A stretch of 64,000 bases of DNA. Source: Lapidilactobacillus bayanensis (GTDB lineage: Bacteria > Bacillota > Bacilli > Lactobacillales > Lactobacillaceae). The notes beneath the pieces are model-generated. The model saw only the letters and a list, made by a program, of their open reading frames with translations. It did not search any database and was not told the DNA's origin. Positions 28,425 to 36,895 of the stretch are shown here, in pieces. Numbering within the stretch: position 1 is the first letter of the stretch; every line of letters begins with the position of its first letter. The translations under genes and the position numbers were made by a program. Where the stretch lies: assembly GCF_003946695.1 (NCBI RefSeq), contig NZ_RHOX01000002.1, positions 1 to 64,000 of the forward strand, written 5' to 3'.

Positions 28425-29644
28425 TGACCCCGAATTATACGCCTAAAACAAATCATCGACGCCTAAAACGACGTCGATATTTTAATAGACAATTTGTTTT
28501 AATCGCTGTCTTAATCGTAGTCAGCGCCAGTTGTGTTGGATTAGCAGGCTACTTTTACGGGCAGCATCGTGCTAAAACACTTGATCAACAATTCTATCAA
28601 CAGCAATTGAAAAAGCAGCGCCGGCAAGCCCAAATTACAACGCAAAAAACTAAGAATTTATCATTAGCTAATTTTTTCCAAGCCCAATTAAATGCGATTG
28701 CGCAAAAAAATCATTATTTAGGCACGGCCGAGATTGTTTATCATAATCAAGTGGTCGCAACCTGGGTGGACGGCTACGCTAATTTTGCCCAGCAGCAGGC
28801 TAACACGTTAAATACTGGTTTCGAGATCAATTCCTTACAAAAGGGAATGACTGGCACATTATTAATGCAACAAGTTGCATTAGGCCGCGTTGCTTTAACC
28901 GATCAGCTTAGCCGCTACTATCCAACTGTGCCCGGTGCTGATCAAATTACATTACGCGAATTGCTCAACATGACCTCGGGTTTGTCAACGCCCCACGGAT
29001 TTACCAATCCGCAAATCGTTACTGACCAGCAGCTTATTAAAAACGACATCGCCAAAACAATTTATAATCCACAAATGCATCATAAGTGGCACTACCAAGC
29101 AATTAATTTCATCTTGATTGCAGGAATTATTGAAAAAGTCAGTCATCAAACTTATTCACAACTGTTCCAAAAACAAATTATCGACAAACTCCATTTAAAG
29201 CACACCGCTTTTGCCTATGCTTTGCCAGAAAATTATCAACGCGCAACAGGTTATTATTTTAAAAAAGGAACAGATCCAGCCACACCTTATTTAAAGCCCG
29301 CGTTAACTACCGCCGCCCAACAACATTCAGAATTAGGCACTGGTCAAGTTTATATGAGCATTCACGATTTATATCAAGTTGAGAAAAGCATGCTTAACGG
29401 TAAATTGTCAAAACTGCATCAACAACTTTTCGTAGACGGCAGTACTAGTCATTACGGTGGTGGTTATTACAGTTACCCAATTTATAAAAGTGTTAATGGC
29501 GCTGGCAGCGGTTTTGAGTCGCGTGTTCATATTAGTCCTGACGGTCAAACAGCGCTGGTTTTACTAGCCAACGTGACTAGTTCGCGCACCAATATGGATG
29601 GCATGTCCAAACAATTAGATCAATTATTGTTTCCTACTAAATAA
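28421..29644 (+). CDS. Serine beta-lactamase-like hydrolase, DltE-type
   Basis: 407 residues: a basic N-terminus, one membrane anchor (FVLIAVLIVVSASCVGLAGYF) and an extracytoplasmic class C beta-lactamase fold. The nucleophile is in SLQKGMTG (SxxK), followed by MTSGLSTPHG, HYQAINFILIAG as the Tyr motif, and GAGSGFESRVHIS near the C-terminus. It overlaps dltD by ATGA, so it belongs to the operon. In Lactiplantibacillus plantarum DltE, a D-alanine esterase acting on lipoteichoic acid, is encoded at the dlt operon; that role is likely here but inferred from context and fold. Confidence 0.8.
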   Translation: MMTPNYTPKTNHRRLKRRRYFNRQFVLIAVLIVVSASCVGLAGYFYGQHRAKTLDQQFYQQQLKKQRRQAQITTQKTKNLSLANFFQAQLNAIAQKNHYLGTAEIVYHNQVVATWVDGYANFAQQQANTLNTGFEINSLQKGMTGTLLMQQVALGRVALTDQLSRYYPTVPGADQITLRELLNMTSGLSTPHGFTNPQIVTDQQLIKNDIAKTIYNPQMHHKWHYQAINFILIAGIIEKVSHQTYSQLFQKQIIDKLHLKHTAFAYALPENYQRATGYYFKKGTDPATPYLKPALTTAAQQHSELGTGQVYMSIHDLYQVEKSMLNGKLSKLHQQLFVDGSTSHYGGGYYSYPIYKSVNGAGSGFESRVHISPDGQTALVLLANVTSSRTNMDGMSKQLDQLLFPTK

Positions 29645-29667
29645 AGTACGCAGCGTTTTTGTGAAAA

Positions 29668-29745
29668 CGAACATACTTAGCACTAAAACGTAGTGCGTTC
29701 ACTTGAAGTCAATTTTTTGTAAAATCGTCCCCCAGACGAATTACT
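29668..29745 (+). repeat. Fragment of the ~492-bp interspersed repeat
   Basis: ATACTTAGCACTAAAACGTAG followed by TTCACTTGAAGTCAATTTTT and AAAATCGTCCCCCAGACGAA match the left third of the copies at 13213 and 22295 in order. No terminator-like hairpin with a T run was seen between dltE-like stop and this fragment. Confidence 0.6.
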
Positions 29746-29770
29746 TGAAAACTTGCTGCCAGTCTTATTT

Positions 29771-30277
29771 TCAATTATTAAAACTACTCAATCTTTGCCA
29801 ATTAGAATAAACAGGCGCTTGAAGTGACTTCTCGTTTCCCAAAATTTCCTGTACAATTCTAAGCACTAACGGTGATGAATTTTCGCTGGTTAGCTGATCA
29901 AGCGCTACCCACTGAACACCGTCAGAATCATTCTTACCGTCAGCAACGACTAATGGAATATCAGTCACCCCTTCAGAAATTTCAACAGAATAAACTGCAA
30001 AAATATGGTGAACCATATATGTTTTTCCTTGCTCGGCAACAAACACATCATAAACACGATTATCGTCAATTTTTTTCAAAGAAAAGCCTGTTTCTTCGCG
30101 AAATTCTCGTTGAATCGTCTCAACAAGTCCTTCGCCAATTTGTTGCCCACCACCTGGTAAATCAAAGCGATTTTGATACGGCCCAGCATTCTTCTTAATA
30201 CACAATAGTTGCTGTCCCTTTGTCAGAACGCCATAGACACCAAAATGCGTCCGGATTTCTTGTCCTTGTTGGACCAT
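29771..30277 (-). CDS. NUDIX hydrolase
   Basis: A 168-residue pyrophosphohydrolase. The NUDIX box runs from GGGQQIGEGLVETIQ to REFREETGF, with the catalytic Glu pair in REETG. Substrate not predictable. GAGGTG precedes the ATG. The 194-base gap on its 5' side holds the divergent promoter region. Confidence 0.9.
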   Translation of the reverse strand: MVQQGQEIRTHFGVYGVLTKGQQLLCIKKNAGPYQNRFDLPGGGQQIGEGLVETIQREFREETGFSLKKIDDNRVYDVFVAEQGKTYMVHHIFAVYSVEISEGVTDIPLVVADGKNDSDGVQWVALDQLTSENSSPLVLRIVQEILGNEKSLQAPVYSNWQRLSSFNN

Positions 30278-30471
30278 AAATTCTCACCTCATTATTAAAA
30301 TTCAGAACTGCTTAAATTTTGATTTTTTAATTAAGAATAGATTAATCATTTAATCTGTTTAACCGATCTGTTCCGCGCGCACTCAACGATGAGCGATTAT
30401 CTCATAATTGCGATCCTTTTTCTCAGCAGTCATTGATGGCTTTTATTGAAACAAGCGCTTAGAATAAAGTC

Positions 30472-31140
30472 ATGACCAGAAAGAAAATTACCCTCGCAGA
30501 ACTTTATGAGCTTTTATATGATCATTTAAATAGTAACGGTTGGTGGCCAGCACGGACTGATTGGCAGATTGTTTGGGGCGCTGTCTTAATTCAAAATACC
30601 AATTGGAAAAACGTTGATTATGCTTTGGCAAATCTGAAACAAGCAACAGACTTCCTGCCAGCTAATCTTCGCCGACTGTCCAATCAAGAGCTAGAACAAA
30701 TTATTCGCAGTGCTGGTTTTTATGTTCGCAAAGCACAAACGATTAAAAATCTGTGTGACTATTTTGCAACTTATCACGATAATCTAGCTCAGTTACGAAT
30801 GAAACCAGCCGCTGAATTACGTCAAGAACTACTAGCCTTATCTGGAATCGGTCATGAAACGGCTGACGTAATCTTACTTTACGTACTAAGCAAGGAGACT
30901 TTTATCGTTGATGTTTATGCGCGTCGCTTATTTGACCACCTTGGCATTGTTTTGCCTAAGACTTATGATGCCGCGCAAGAATTAGTCATGCCTGATTTGA
31001 CCCTATTCACACTGCGCAGTCTTCAAGAATTACATGCTTGTATCGTTCTGACTGGTCAGACTTTTAAAACCGAACAAGATTGGCAGAACAATTTTCTCAC
31101 CCCTTATCAACTACAACTTGGACCAAGAAGAGGAGAATGA
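30472..31140 (+). CDS. HhH-GPD DNA glycosylase, endonuclease III-like, no iron-sulfur cluster
   Basis: A 222-residue base-excision-repair glycosylase. The N-terminus has the signature NGWWPARTDWQIVWGAVLIQ, typical of a bacterial Nth-related clade. The helix-hairpin-helix is ALSGIGHETADVILLY and the catalytic Asp is in FIVDVYARRLF. The lysine used by bifunctional lyases is replaced in GHETAD, so it is probably a monofunctional glycosylase acting on alkylated bases. No C-terminal four-cysteine cluster is present. It overlaps nothing but is two bases from the next gene. Confidence 0.85.
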   Translation: MTRKKITLAELYELLYDHLNSNGWWPARTDWQIVWGAVLIQNTNWKNVDYALANLKQATDFLPANLRRLSNQELEQIIRSAGFYVRKAQTIKNLCDYFATYHDNLAQLRMKPAAELRQELLALSGIGHETADVILLYVLSKETFIVDVYARRLFDHLGIVLPKTYDAAQELVMPDLTLFTLRSLQELHACIVLTGQTFKTEQDWQNNFLTPYQLQLGPRRGE

Positions 31141-31142
31141 TC

Positions 31143-31484
31143 ATGACTGTTATTACGGATTATTTAGCAACGGTACCTGAAGAGCATCTTTCTTATACCA
31201 CGGAAATGTACGAGCTGCTAAAAGAGCTGTTACCCAAGGCAACTGAACGAATTTCTTACGACATGCCCAGCTTTTGGCGCGGTCACACACTCGTTTATTT
31301 CGCCGCTGCAAACAATCATTTGGGATTTTATCCGACACCACAGCCAATTGTTGCCTTTGAAAAAGAACTAAAACCGTATAAAACCAGTAAAGGTGCCATT
31401 CAACTGCCATACGATCAGCCATTACCGCGAGAATTAATTACCCGAATTGTTGAATTCCAGAAACAACGTTATCAAGTCAAATAA
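31143..31484 (+). CDS. DUF1801 (YdhG-like) protein
   Basis: A 113-residue cytosolic protein; GAGGAG precedes the ATG at 31143. ATERISYDMPSFWRG, LVYFAAANNHLGFYP and the C-terminal LPRELITRIVEFQKQR match the YdhG/YdeI DUF1801 family, an iron-chaperone-like (frataxin-like) fold of uncertain function. Cotranscribed with the HhH glycosylase. Confidence 0.85.
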   Translation: MTVITDYLATVPEEHLSYTTEMYELLKELLPKATERISYDMPSFWRGHTLVYFAAANNHLGFYPTPQPIVAFEKELKPYKTSKGAIQLPYDQPLPRELITRIVEFQKQRYQVK

Positions 31485-31498
31485 ATCTTACCTAAATA

Positions 31499-31602
31499 AA
31501 AACAGTGTCCCAAGGAGCAAAAGTACCTCACAATCATTAGACTGTTTGTCTAATGATTATGAAGCACTTCAAAACGATAACTTCTGGGATACTGTTTTTT
31601 TA
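31499..31602 (+). terminator. Long-stem intrinsic terminator
   Basis: AACAGTGTCCCA pairs with CTGGGATACTGTT followed by TTTTTT. A second hairpin, AATCATTAGAC/GTCTAATGATT, is nested in the loop. Confidence 0.75.
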
Positions 31603-31609
31603 TTTTCAA

Positions 31610-31738
31610 TTATAAGCTACTGTATTTTGGTTCTTCGTACTTTTGGAAAATCCGCTAGTGGAACGCTGCGAGCTTGGTTTGAGCTGAATCAAATCCAATT
31701 CGTTTTGAACGTGAGCTTTATTGAGAGCGGCAAACCCT
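31610..31738 (-). repeat. Decayed end fragment of the interspersed repeat
   Basis: CGCTAGTGGAACGCTGCGAG followed by TTGGTTTGAGCTGAATCAAA resembles the first 130 bases of the adjacent full copy, suggesting insertion into or beside an older one. Confidence 0.55.
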
Positions 31739-32234
31739 AGAACTGTTATGTTGCTGTTCTCCGTGCCTACGGGAAATGCGCTGGTGGAAACGCTGCGAGC
31801 ATTGGTTTGAGCCGAATCAAAACCAATTCGTCTCAAACTCAAGCTTTGTTGTAAGTGGTAAACCACTAACAACAATTCCGCGGCTGACCGCGATTTCTCT
31901 CCGGCACTGACTAAAGTGCGTTAGTACAACTAAACTTCTAATTTATACTTCTAAAAATTGGAAGGTAGTTTAACCACTCTTCAATTCAACGCTTGTGCAA
32001 AGGTTGCCCTCTTGTTTGTTTAGTTGCGGCAAATAAATACCGCTCAGTAGTGACATTAATGTTGGCAATTTATTGCCTACATTAAGGCTCGCATTTGAGA
32101 CGATTTGTATTTCAATCGGCTCAAATCGACGCCCACTACGTTCCAGCGTCAAGTATTTATTTGCCGCCACGATACCCCGCACGTTCCATATGCAACCTTT
32201 GCGCAAGTGCGGAGAACCACAACCTAACAGTTTT
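31739..32234 (-). repeat. Full-length ~496-bp interspersed hairpin repeat
   Basis: Plus-strand ends are AGAACTGTTATGTTGCTG and CCTAACAGTTTT, inverted relative to each other. It carries the variant segment with GGCAATAAATTGCC flanked by TTAATGT/ACATTAA, and the hairpin TTGGTTTGAGCCGAATC closing with GTCTCAAA. It fills the space between the convergent DUF1801 and metI genes. Confidence 0.8.
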
Positions 32235-32293
32235 AGTTTTCACTGCATTAGCTTGATGACAATTAAATACTAATTAATTAGCATCAAACGTTC

Positions 32294-32986
32294 TTATCGA
32301 TGATCGATTCGTCTAGCCCAAAAGTCACCAAGACCCTGAATGACAAAAACAATGACCAAAATCAATAACGTTGCGACAATCGTGATATCATTTTGATAAC
32401 GTTGATATCCTTTACTGACTGCGATATAACCTAAACCACCGGCACCAACTGCACCAGCCATAGCTGTCAAACCAATTATGGAAATAATCGTTAACACGGA
32501 TGTTCGAATTAAGTCTGGTAATTCTTCACGTAGATAAACTTGTGTAATAATCGTCCACGGACCATATCCCAACGCCTCGGCTGATTCGATGACACCAGAA
32601 TCAATTTGCACTAAAGTGTTTTGAACTTGACGTGCGTAAAAGGGTGCCGTTCCGATAATCAATGGGACTAACGCGCCTTTAGGGCCGATTGTGGTCCCAA
32701 CAATGAACTGAGTAATTGGGAAGACAACTGATAGTAAAATAATAAATGGAATTGAACGGAAGATATTAACGAACTTATCTAAAACATTATAAAGAATTTT
32801 GTTTGCTAAAATTCCATGTTCGTCAAAAACAACCAACGCCACACCCAAGGCTAAACCGATTATGCCACCGATTAAAGTCGTCCAAAAAGTCATATAAAGG
32901 GTTTGCCAAATACCTGTCACCATGCCCGTGTCGCCAGTCCAATTCGTAACGACATTAGGCATAATATTATTTAAGAAATTAAGCAT
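32294..32986 (-). CDS. metI: Methionine ABC transporter permease
   Basis: A 230-residue integral membrane subunit with five or six spans. The EAA loop that contacts the ATPase is visible as [20 protein letters not shown]. Followed by [20 protein letters not shown], typical of MetI. AGGAGG lies nine bases before the ATG, and the start overlaps the metN stop by eight bases. Confidence 0.93.
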   Translation of the reverse strand: MLNFLNNIMPNVVTNWTGDTGMVTGIWQTLYMTFWTTLIGGIIGLALGVALVVFDEHGILANKILYNVLDKFVNIFRSIPFIILLSVVFPITQFIVGTTIGPKGALVPLIIGTAPFYARQVQNTLVQIDSGVIESAEALGYGPWTIITQVYLREELPDLIRTSVLTIISIIGLTAMAGAVGAGGLGYIAVSKGYQRYQNDITIVATLLILVIVFVIQGLGDFWARRIDHR

Positions 32987-34058
32987 TTGGTCGTACCTCC
33001 TTATCCCCTGACTTTAGTATCGTTACTTGCACATCACTCTCTTGCATGAAGACTAGGGCTTTCTGTGTCTCCTTGGGTGTCCCTGAAAGAACAACTAATA
33101 AATTACCAACTGGCGTATCTTGCAAAATTTCCAAATTACCAAATAAAATATTCGCACTAACATTGAACTGTTTATACAATGTGGTAATTAACGGTTGATC
33201 AGTGGACTCACCGACATATCCTAATTGTACTAAGACTTCACCCGGCTTCAAGTTCTGAACAATGGCTTGTTTCTCAACAACTTCCAGCGATGATTGAATA
33301 TGCGTCGTCGTATCAATGAAATCCTTGGTTAATTCGGCTCTTGGTTGACTAAAGACTTGTAACAGATCGCCCTCTTCGATCAGTTTACCAGCATCCATTA
33401 CTGCCACGCGATTACATATTTGTTTGACTGCATCCATTTCATGTGTGATCAGAACAATTGTTAATCCAAGTTTACGATTTAAATCTGCTAACAAATCTAG
33501 AATTGATTCAGTTGTCTTAGGATCTAATGCACTCGTCGCCTCATCAGAAATCAAAATATCAGGACGATTGGCCAGCGCGCGCGCAATCCCCACTCGCTGT
33601 TTTTGACCACCAGATAACTGATTCGGATAATCATGACTCTTATCAACCAAACCAACTAATTCTAGCAACTCAGTAACTCGTTTGCGTCGATCGTCTTTAT
33701 TTAACCCCGATTTTTTCAGGGCAAAATCAACATTATCAGCAATCGTCAGCGATGTCATTAAATTAAAATGTTGAAAGATCATTCCGATGTTACGCCGCTT
33801 AGCTTGTAACTCTTTGGCCTTTAATTGCAGCATATCTGAGCCACTAACTCTGACAACAGCATCCTGATTAGTCGGTCGTTGCAGAAGGTTAATCACCCGC
33901 ACTAAAGTTGATTTGCCAGCACCGGAATAACCAACAATGCCAAAAATATCACCTTTATTAATTGATAATTGTACGTTATCAACAGCATGCACTTCGCGTT
34001 CAGGTTCTTTAAAGACCACATCAATATTTTTTAATTCAATAATTGGTTGATAACTCAA
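32979..34058 (-). CDS. metN: Methionine ABC transporter ATP-binding protein
   Basis: 359 residues from a TTG start with AAAGGA about ten bases before it. Walker [10 protein letters not shown], signature [10 protein letters not shown], Walker [13 protein letters not shown] and the switch histidine LITHEMD are present. The last ~90 residues form the NIL domain ([18 protein letters not shown]) that binds methionine and shuts the transporter when internal methionine is high. Confidence 0.95.
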   Translation of the reverse strand: MSYQPIIELKNIDVVFKEPEREVHAVDNVQLSINKGDIFGIVGYSGAGKSTLVRVINLLQRPTNQDAVVRVSGSDMLQLKAKELQAKRRNIGMIFQHFNLMTSLTIADNVDFALKKSGLNKDDRRKRVTELLELVGLVDKSHDYPNQLSGGQKQRVGIARALANRPDILISDEATSALDPKTTESILDLLADLNRKLGLTIVLITHEMDAVKQICNRVAVMDAGKLIEEGDLLQVFSQPRAELTKDFIDTTTHIQSSLEVVEKQAIVQNLKPGEVLVQLGYVGESTDQPLITTLYKQFNVSANILFGNLEILQDTPVGNLLVVLSGTPKETQKALVFMQESDVQVTILKSGDKEVRPNA

Positions 34059-34130
34059 AAGTCATTCATCCTTTCAGGTGACCGATTGCTAATAATAATT
34101 TAATGCTTAAATCGAATTACTTTCCGTTGG

Positions 34131-34240
34131 GCACTTGCAACAGTCGCGTATCAAACGTGGCGCGTTGTCGTGGCGGCGAAAAAGCACTTAATGCTGGAAC
34201 ATAATGGGCACTGCTTGAAGTCAATTGAGGCACGAAGAAC
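34131..34240 (+). repeat. Fragment of the interspersed repeat inside the met operon
   Basis: ACGTGGCGCGTTGTCGTGGC, GGCGAAAAAGCACTTAATGC and TGGAACATAATGGGCACTGC match the left part of the copy at 13213. It lies between metQ and metN, so it is probably transcribed with the operon. Confidence 0.65.
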
Positions 34241-34274
34241 ATTAACAGCAGTCCTAGCAGTCCCTAATCCTTGT

Positions 34275-35096
34275 TTATTTCGTCCAGATTGGTTCTGCAG
34301 TTCCTTTGTAAACTTTAGCAATGGCCTTAGCTGTTGCTGCAGTCCGATAAGCTTTAACGACTTTCTTGTAGACCTTGTTATTCTTATCTTTCTTATTAGC
34401 AGCAATGACATTAATCCATTGTTTTGAACGGTGGTTAACGGTTTCTCTATAAATTGCTTGGCTTAACTTCAAACCCGCATTGGCAGAAATATCATTAGTC
34501 ACAATTGCTGCAGTGGCATCTGATAACGAACGAGCCGTTTGATCATTCTCTAATTCAGTGACTTTTAAATCTTTAGGATTTTTCACGATATCTTTAACTG
34601 TTGGTAAAGTGACATTCTTCTTTAAGGTAATCAACCCTGCTTCTTCCAAAACGTTTAATGCGCGTCCCTCGTTAGTAGCGTCATTAGGAATCGTGATTTC
34701 GTCACCTTTTTTAATCTCTTTAAGGCTCTTAATCTTCGTTGAGTACAAATCCAAAGGTGCAATATATGTTTCGCCAATTGCAACAATATTAGTCTTATGA
34801 GCCTTATTCCAACTGTCTAAGAAATTATAGTGTTGGAAAGAATTCAAGTCGATCTGATGATCCGTTAAAGCTTTATTAGGCGTATTGTAATCAGAAAATT
34901 CTTTTAATTCCAAGTTAATGTCTTGTTTCTTTAATTTCTTAACGATTGGCTTCCAAATATCTTCATCTGAACTCATAATACCAATTTTGACTGTCGTCGT
35001 GCTGTTGGCTGCCTTTTTATTCCCACATCCCGCAACAATTAATCCTGCTAATAAAATTGTTGCACCTGCTAATAATCTTTTTACTGTCTGTTTCAT
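34275..35096 (-). CDS. metQ: Methionine-binding lipoprotein (NlpA/MetQ family)
   Basis: A 273-residue lipoprotein; GGGGGA precedes the ATG at 35096. The signal peptide ends in the lipobox LIVAGC (Cys about 24). TVKIGIMSSDEDIWKPIVKK, DLNSFQHYNFLDSWNKAH and IPNDATNEGRALNVLEEAGL are typical NlpA/MetQ sequences. It delivers methionine, possibly also methionine sulfoxide or peptides, to MetNI. Upstream is a probable methionine T-box. Confidence 0.93.
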   Translation of the reverse strand: MKQTVKRLLAGATILLAGLIVAGCGNKKAANSTTTVKIGIMSSDEDIWKPIVKKLKKQDINLELKEFSDYNTPNKALTDHQIDLNSFQHYNFLDSWNKAHKTNIVAIGETYIAPLDLYSTKIKSLKEIKKGDEITIPNDATNEGRALNVLEEAGLITLKKNVTLPTVKDIVKNPKDLKVTELENDQTARSLSDATAAIVTNDISANAGLKLSQAIYRETVNHRSKQWINVIAANKKDKNNKVYKKVVKAYRTAATAKAIAKVYKGTAEPIWTK

Positions 35097-35154
35097 TTTT
35101 ATTTCCCCCATCAATTCGGTTATTAATTAGTTGACACATAAAAATTATTTCTGT

Positions 35155-35458
35155 AAACAAAAAGAGCTCGTTTCTAAATTAATAGAAACGAACTCTGTCG
35201 TGATTACCATTCTAATTTGAGTTAACCTTACAGTTGAACTCCTCAGCAACGCACAGAAGCATTCCGGAATACTTCAATACGCGTGCACGATAATGAGTGC
35301 CAATCCATCATCGCCTTGCTAAACGTTCAACGATGCCAATCACCGAGCCATTTTCAAACGATCGTAACTACCTTGCTCTCATCAACTACAAGTTTTCTGT
35401 ACAGTCTTAATCGATTTACTTACTCGTTCAATTTGTTTATGAAATGAATTTTTATAAT
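35155..35458 (-). promoter_or_regulatory. Methionine T-box leader of metQNI
   Basis: On the minus strand, a terminator hairpin (AGAGTTCGTTTCTA paired with TAGAAACGAGCTCT, then TTTTT; 35163-35196) is preceded by AGAATGGTAATCACG (35199-35213), which resembles the T-box core. The TGGT there would pair with a tRNA ending in ACCA, as tRNA-Met does. In the 3' side of a Stem I closed by GATGAGAGC/GCACTCAT lies GCGATGATGG (about 35303-35312), offering an ATG specifier codon. Uncharged tRNA-Met would favour antitermination. Confidence 0.65.
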
Positions 35459-35464
35459 GGCTTA

Positions 35465-35493
35465 ACTTTACCCGAGGTTGAATTAACTGTCAA
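35465..35493 (-). promoter_or_regulatory. metQNI promoter
   Basis: TTGACA (35488-35493), 17-base spacer, TAAAGT (35465-35470) on the minus strand, just upstream of the T-box leader. Confidence 0.7.
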
Positions 35494-35546
35494 GTGTTTT
35501 TATTAAAAAATAGATTTTTTCTCATAAAATACCCATTAATTATTAA

Positions 35547-35660
35547 AAAGTGGGATGAAACCTGCGACGGGTTCAATGAATTGCTTAGTCATTCAGTTTG
35601 ATCAATTTTTTGATTGAACAAAACGGTACAATTAATATATTCAAACTCAGACTTTCATCC
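35547..35660 (-). terminator. Possible terminator of the 17-codon peptide gene
   Basis: On the minus strand GGATGAAA (about 35653-35660) can pair with TTTCATCC (about 35551-35558), which is followed by CACTTTTTAAT. A smaller hairpin GTTCAATC/GATCAAAC lies within. The remaining sequence to the peptide gene (35660-35790) shows nothing recognised. Confidence 0.4.
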
Positions 35661-35790
35661 AACGATAATTAAAGTGTAAAAAGTAACGAGTTTCCAGTAC
35701 AAATATAAAAAAATTAATAAGTGTCTACACAGTAATACGAATAAAATCACATATACTATCAGATACGATACCACGAAATTCTTTAATACA

Positions 35791-35844
35791 TTAAATAGTC
35801 CAGTCACCGTCCCCTTGAGGACTTGGAATTGGATAAGGATTCAT
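35791..35844 (-). CDS. 17-residue peptide, candidate signal for the adjacent regulator
   Basis: Encodes MNPYPIPSPQGDGDWTI. The ribosome site AGGAGGTGATTAT directly before the ATG is nearly perfect, and a promoter (TTGGCT, 18 bases, TACAAT at 35880-35909) lies upstream, so this tiny gene is very probably expressed. There is no signal peptide or membrane span. It is divergent from a helix-turn-helix/TPR regulator 148 bases away, the standard arrangement for RRNPP-type peptide-sensing systems, in which short peptides are exported, trimmed and re-imported by an Opp transporter. Proline-rich N-terminal half and DW near the C-terminus are notable. The signalling role is inferred. Confidence 0.65.
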   Translation of the reverse strand: MNPYPIPSPQGDGDWTI

Positions 35845-35879
35845 ATAATCACCTCCTCAAATATCTACATATTCTTACA

Positions 35880-35939
35880 ATTGTACTATGAACGCACCTA
35901 GATAGCCAATTTTAGGAATTGACGTCAGTAGCTTATAAT
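35880..35939. promoter_or_regulatory. Divergent promoters of peptide gene and regulator with TGACGTCA palindrome
   Basis: Minus strand: TTGGCT (35904-35909) and TACAAT (35880-35885). Plus strand: TATAAT (35934-35939). The perfect eight-base palindrome TGACGTCA (35920-35927) sits between, overlapping the regulator promoter and next to the peptide -35, a natural operator position. Confidence 0.5.
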
Positions 35940-35992
35940 ATTAAACTATAAATATTAATTTAATTATATTCGAAACGAATGGGGAATGAATA

Positions 35993-36856
35993 TTGTCTGA
36001 GGTTCATGGTGAATTGATCAAAGAAAAGCGCAAAACTTTGGGACTGACACAAAAGCAATTAGCGCAAGATATCTGTAAGCAGGCAACAATTAGCAATATT
36101 GAGAACAAAAATTACTGTTTCAGTGCTAAAATTTTAACACTTATTTGCCAAAGACTTAATATCCCACTACAAGATGTTTTAATCATTTCTGAAGACAGCA
36201 ACATCAAAGCAAAACTTGATCAGATTGAACAATTGTGTAAACTTAACCAGAATTCTGAAGCTATTCACCTTCTCAACCAGATTGACATGAATGCCATTAC
36301 CGATTCAGAAACTCGAACTAAGTATCTGTACTATAAAGCTGGTTTAACCTTCTTAGTTGAGCAAAATCCTGATTCTGCATTCTTTTACTATAACCAGGTT
36401 CTCGCTAACACCAACAAAGACGATCTTTACGCACTACTTTCAAAGTTGGGAATTGCAATTATTTATACCGAAAAAGGCGAAACTAACTTTGCCCAGAGTT
36501 ACTTTGAATCACTAATTGATACTGTTAATAACGAAAATAAAGAGCTGTTGGACTACAACAAAATTTATTACAATGCCGCCAAGTTTTTTTCCTCTAAAAC
36601 AAATTATCAATATGCGTTAACTCTTTGTAATCAAGGAATTGAACTTAATCAAATTCATAACTCGACAGAACTACTAGAACAACTATTGTATGAACGTGCC
36701 TACAATGCAATGAAGTCAAATGACCCTAAGTACTTAAACTTCTTCTATGAAGCAGCTCAAATTGCAAAGTTTCGTAACAATCAGCATATCATTCAAACAA
36801 TCGAAAAAAATCTACAATGTTCAATTGATCAATTGTCAGTTATTATAATTTCCTAA
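35993..36856 (+). CDS. RRNPP-type (Rgg/PlcR-like) transcriptional regulator, XRE helix-turn-helix plus TPR
   Basis: A 287-residue protein starting at TTG; GGGGA lies seven bases upstream and the nearby ATG at 35987 is out of frame. Residues about 5-62 are an XRE helix-turn-helix (LGLTQKQLAQDICKQATISN). The rest is helical with tetratricopeptide-like pairs, e.g. YYKAGLTFLVEQNPDSAFFY and YALTLCNQGIELNQIHN. This matches the PlcR/Rgg/PrgX class that binds short peptides. Neighbours are the 17-codon peptide gene (divergent) and the lanthipeptide operon (convergent), which it probably controls. Confidence 0.85.
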   Translation: MSEVHGELIKEKRKTLGLTQKQLAQDICKQATISNIENKNYCFSAKILTLICQRLNIPLQDVLIISEDSNIKAKLDQIEQLCKLNQNSEAIHLLNQIDMNAITDSETRTKYLYYKAGLTFLVEQNPDSAFFYYNQVLANTNKDDLYALLSKLGIAIIYTEKGETNFAQSYFESLIDTVNNENKELLDYNKIYYNAAKFFSSKTNYQYALTLCNQGIELNQIHNSTELLEQLLYERAYNAMKSNDPKYLNFFYEAAQIAKFRNNQHIIQTIEKNLQCSIDQLSVIIIS

Positions 36857-36863
36857 TTATTAA

Positions 36864-36895
36864 GGCAGATCTAATTACGAGATCTGGCTTTTTTT
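36864..36895. terminator. Bidirectional terminator overlapping the exporter stop codon
   Basis: GGCAGATCT and AGATCTGGC pair around TAATTACG, followed by TTTTTTT on the plus strand. It separates the convergent regulator and exporter genes. Confidence 0.75.
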
